Position numbers and translations under genes: made by a program
Notes under the pieces: model-generated
Told to the model about the DNA's origin: nothing
Databases searched by the model: none
Seen by the model: the letters and a program-made list of their open reading frames with translations, nothing else
Assembly: GCA_024224995.1 (NCBI GenBank)
Contig: JAAENB010000120.1
Span: forward strand, 1 to 5,256
Reading direction: 5' to 3'
DNA from: a bacterium
Lineage (GTDB): Bacteria > Spirochaetota > UBA4802 > UBA5550
Length of the DNA: 5,256 nucleotides
Shown: positions 5,220 to 5,256 of the stretch, piece after piece
Position numbering within the stretch: position 1 is the stretch's first letter
Layout: each line of letters begins with the position of its first letter

Positions 5220-5239
5220 CCCTTAATTATTAAGGGTTT
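5220..5239 (+). terminator. perfect 7-bp hairpin followed by TTT
   Basis: CCCTTAA-TTA-TTAAGGG (5220-5236) is a perfect stem-loop followed by TTTCAC. It could be a weak plus-strand terminator about 180 bp after the protease gene, or an operator for a gene to the right of the window. Apart from this and the repeats listed, I see nothing coding in 5041-5256. Confidence 0.35.
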
Positions 5240-5256
5240 CACTCTTGAGATCGTTA

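Overview
The window holds four confidently placed protein genes plus the 3' end of something repetitive at the left edge. It looks like chromosomal DNA of a Gram-negative bacterium with moderate GC, AT-rich intergenic DNA and a cobalamin-dependent radical SAM enzyme. This would fit an anaerobic or environmental lineage (Desulfobacterota, Nitrospirota or Planctomycetota are guesses). No phylogenetic marker here decides the taxon.

Layout, left to right. Positions 1-128 carry three tandem 42-43 bp repeats that run into an open frame ending at 233, possibly the tail of an upstream gene. Positions 234-363 are a structured AT-rich leader. Positions 364-1761 (+) encode a B12-binding radical SAM protein with a GTG start and a strong ribosome binding site. 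Positions 1762-1929 hold a terminator-like hairpin and a large inverted array of 7-bp repeats. Positions 1930-3024 (+) encode a protein that looks like a tandem GNAT-type acyltransferase. Positions 3025-3128 are almost filled by a 97-bp inverted repeat separating it from the convergent gene apt (3129-3668, -). Positions 3669-3909 are the divergent promoter region of apt and the next gene. Positions 3910-5040 (+) encode a secreted HtrA/Deg-type serine protease with one PDZ domain. Positions 5041-5256 contain no gene, only another copy of the 3025-3128 repeat family, a short GC-rich tandem repeat and small palindromes.

The genes do not form one obvious pathway. apt is purine salvage and the HtrA protease is envelope quality control; both are housekeeping. 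The radical SAM and GNAT-like genes are same-strand neighbours and could modify a common product, but the hairpin and inverted array between them argue against a tight operon and the substrate cannot be read from sequence.

The most unusual content is intergenic. Two element families are each built from 7-bp direct repeats arranged around a small GC-rich hairpin. In one family, three copies in this window show compensatory base changes in the hairpin stem, which resembles REP/BIME-type dispersed palindromes. No clear new multi-gene system is visible.
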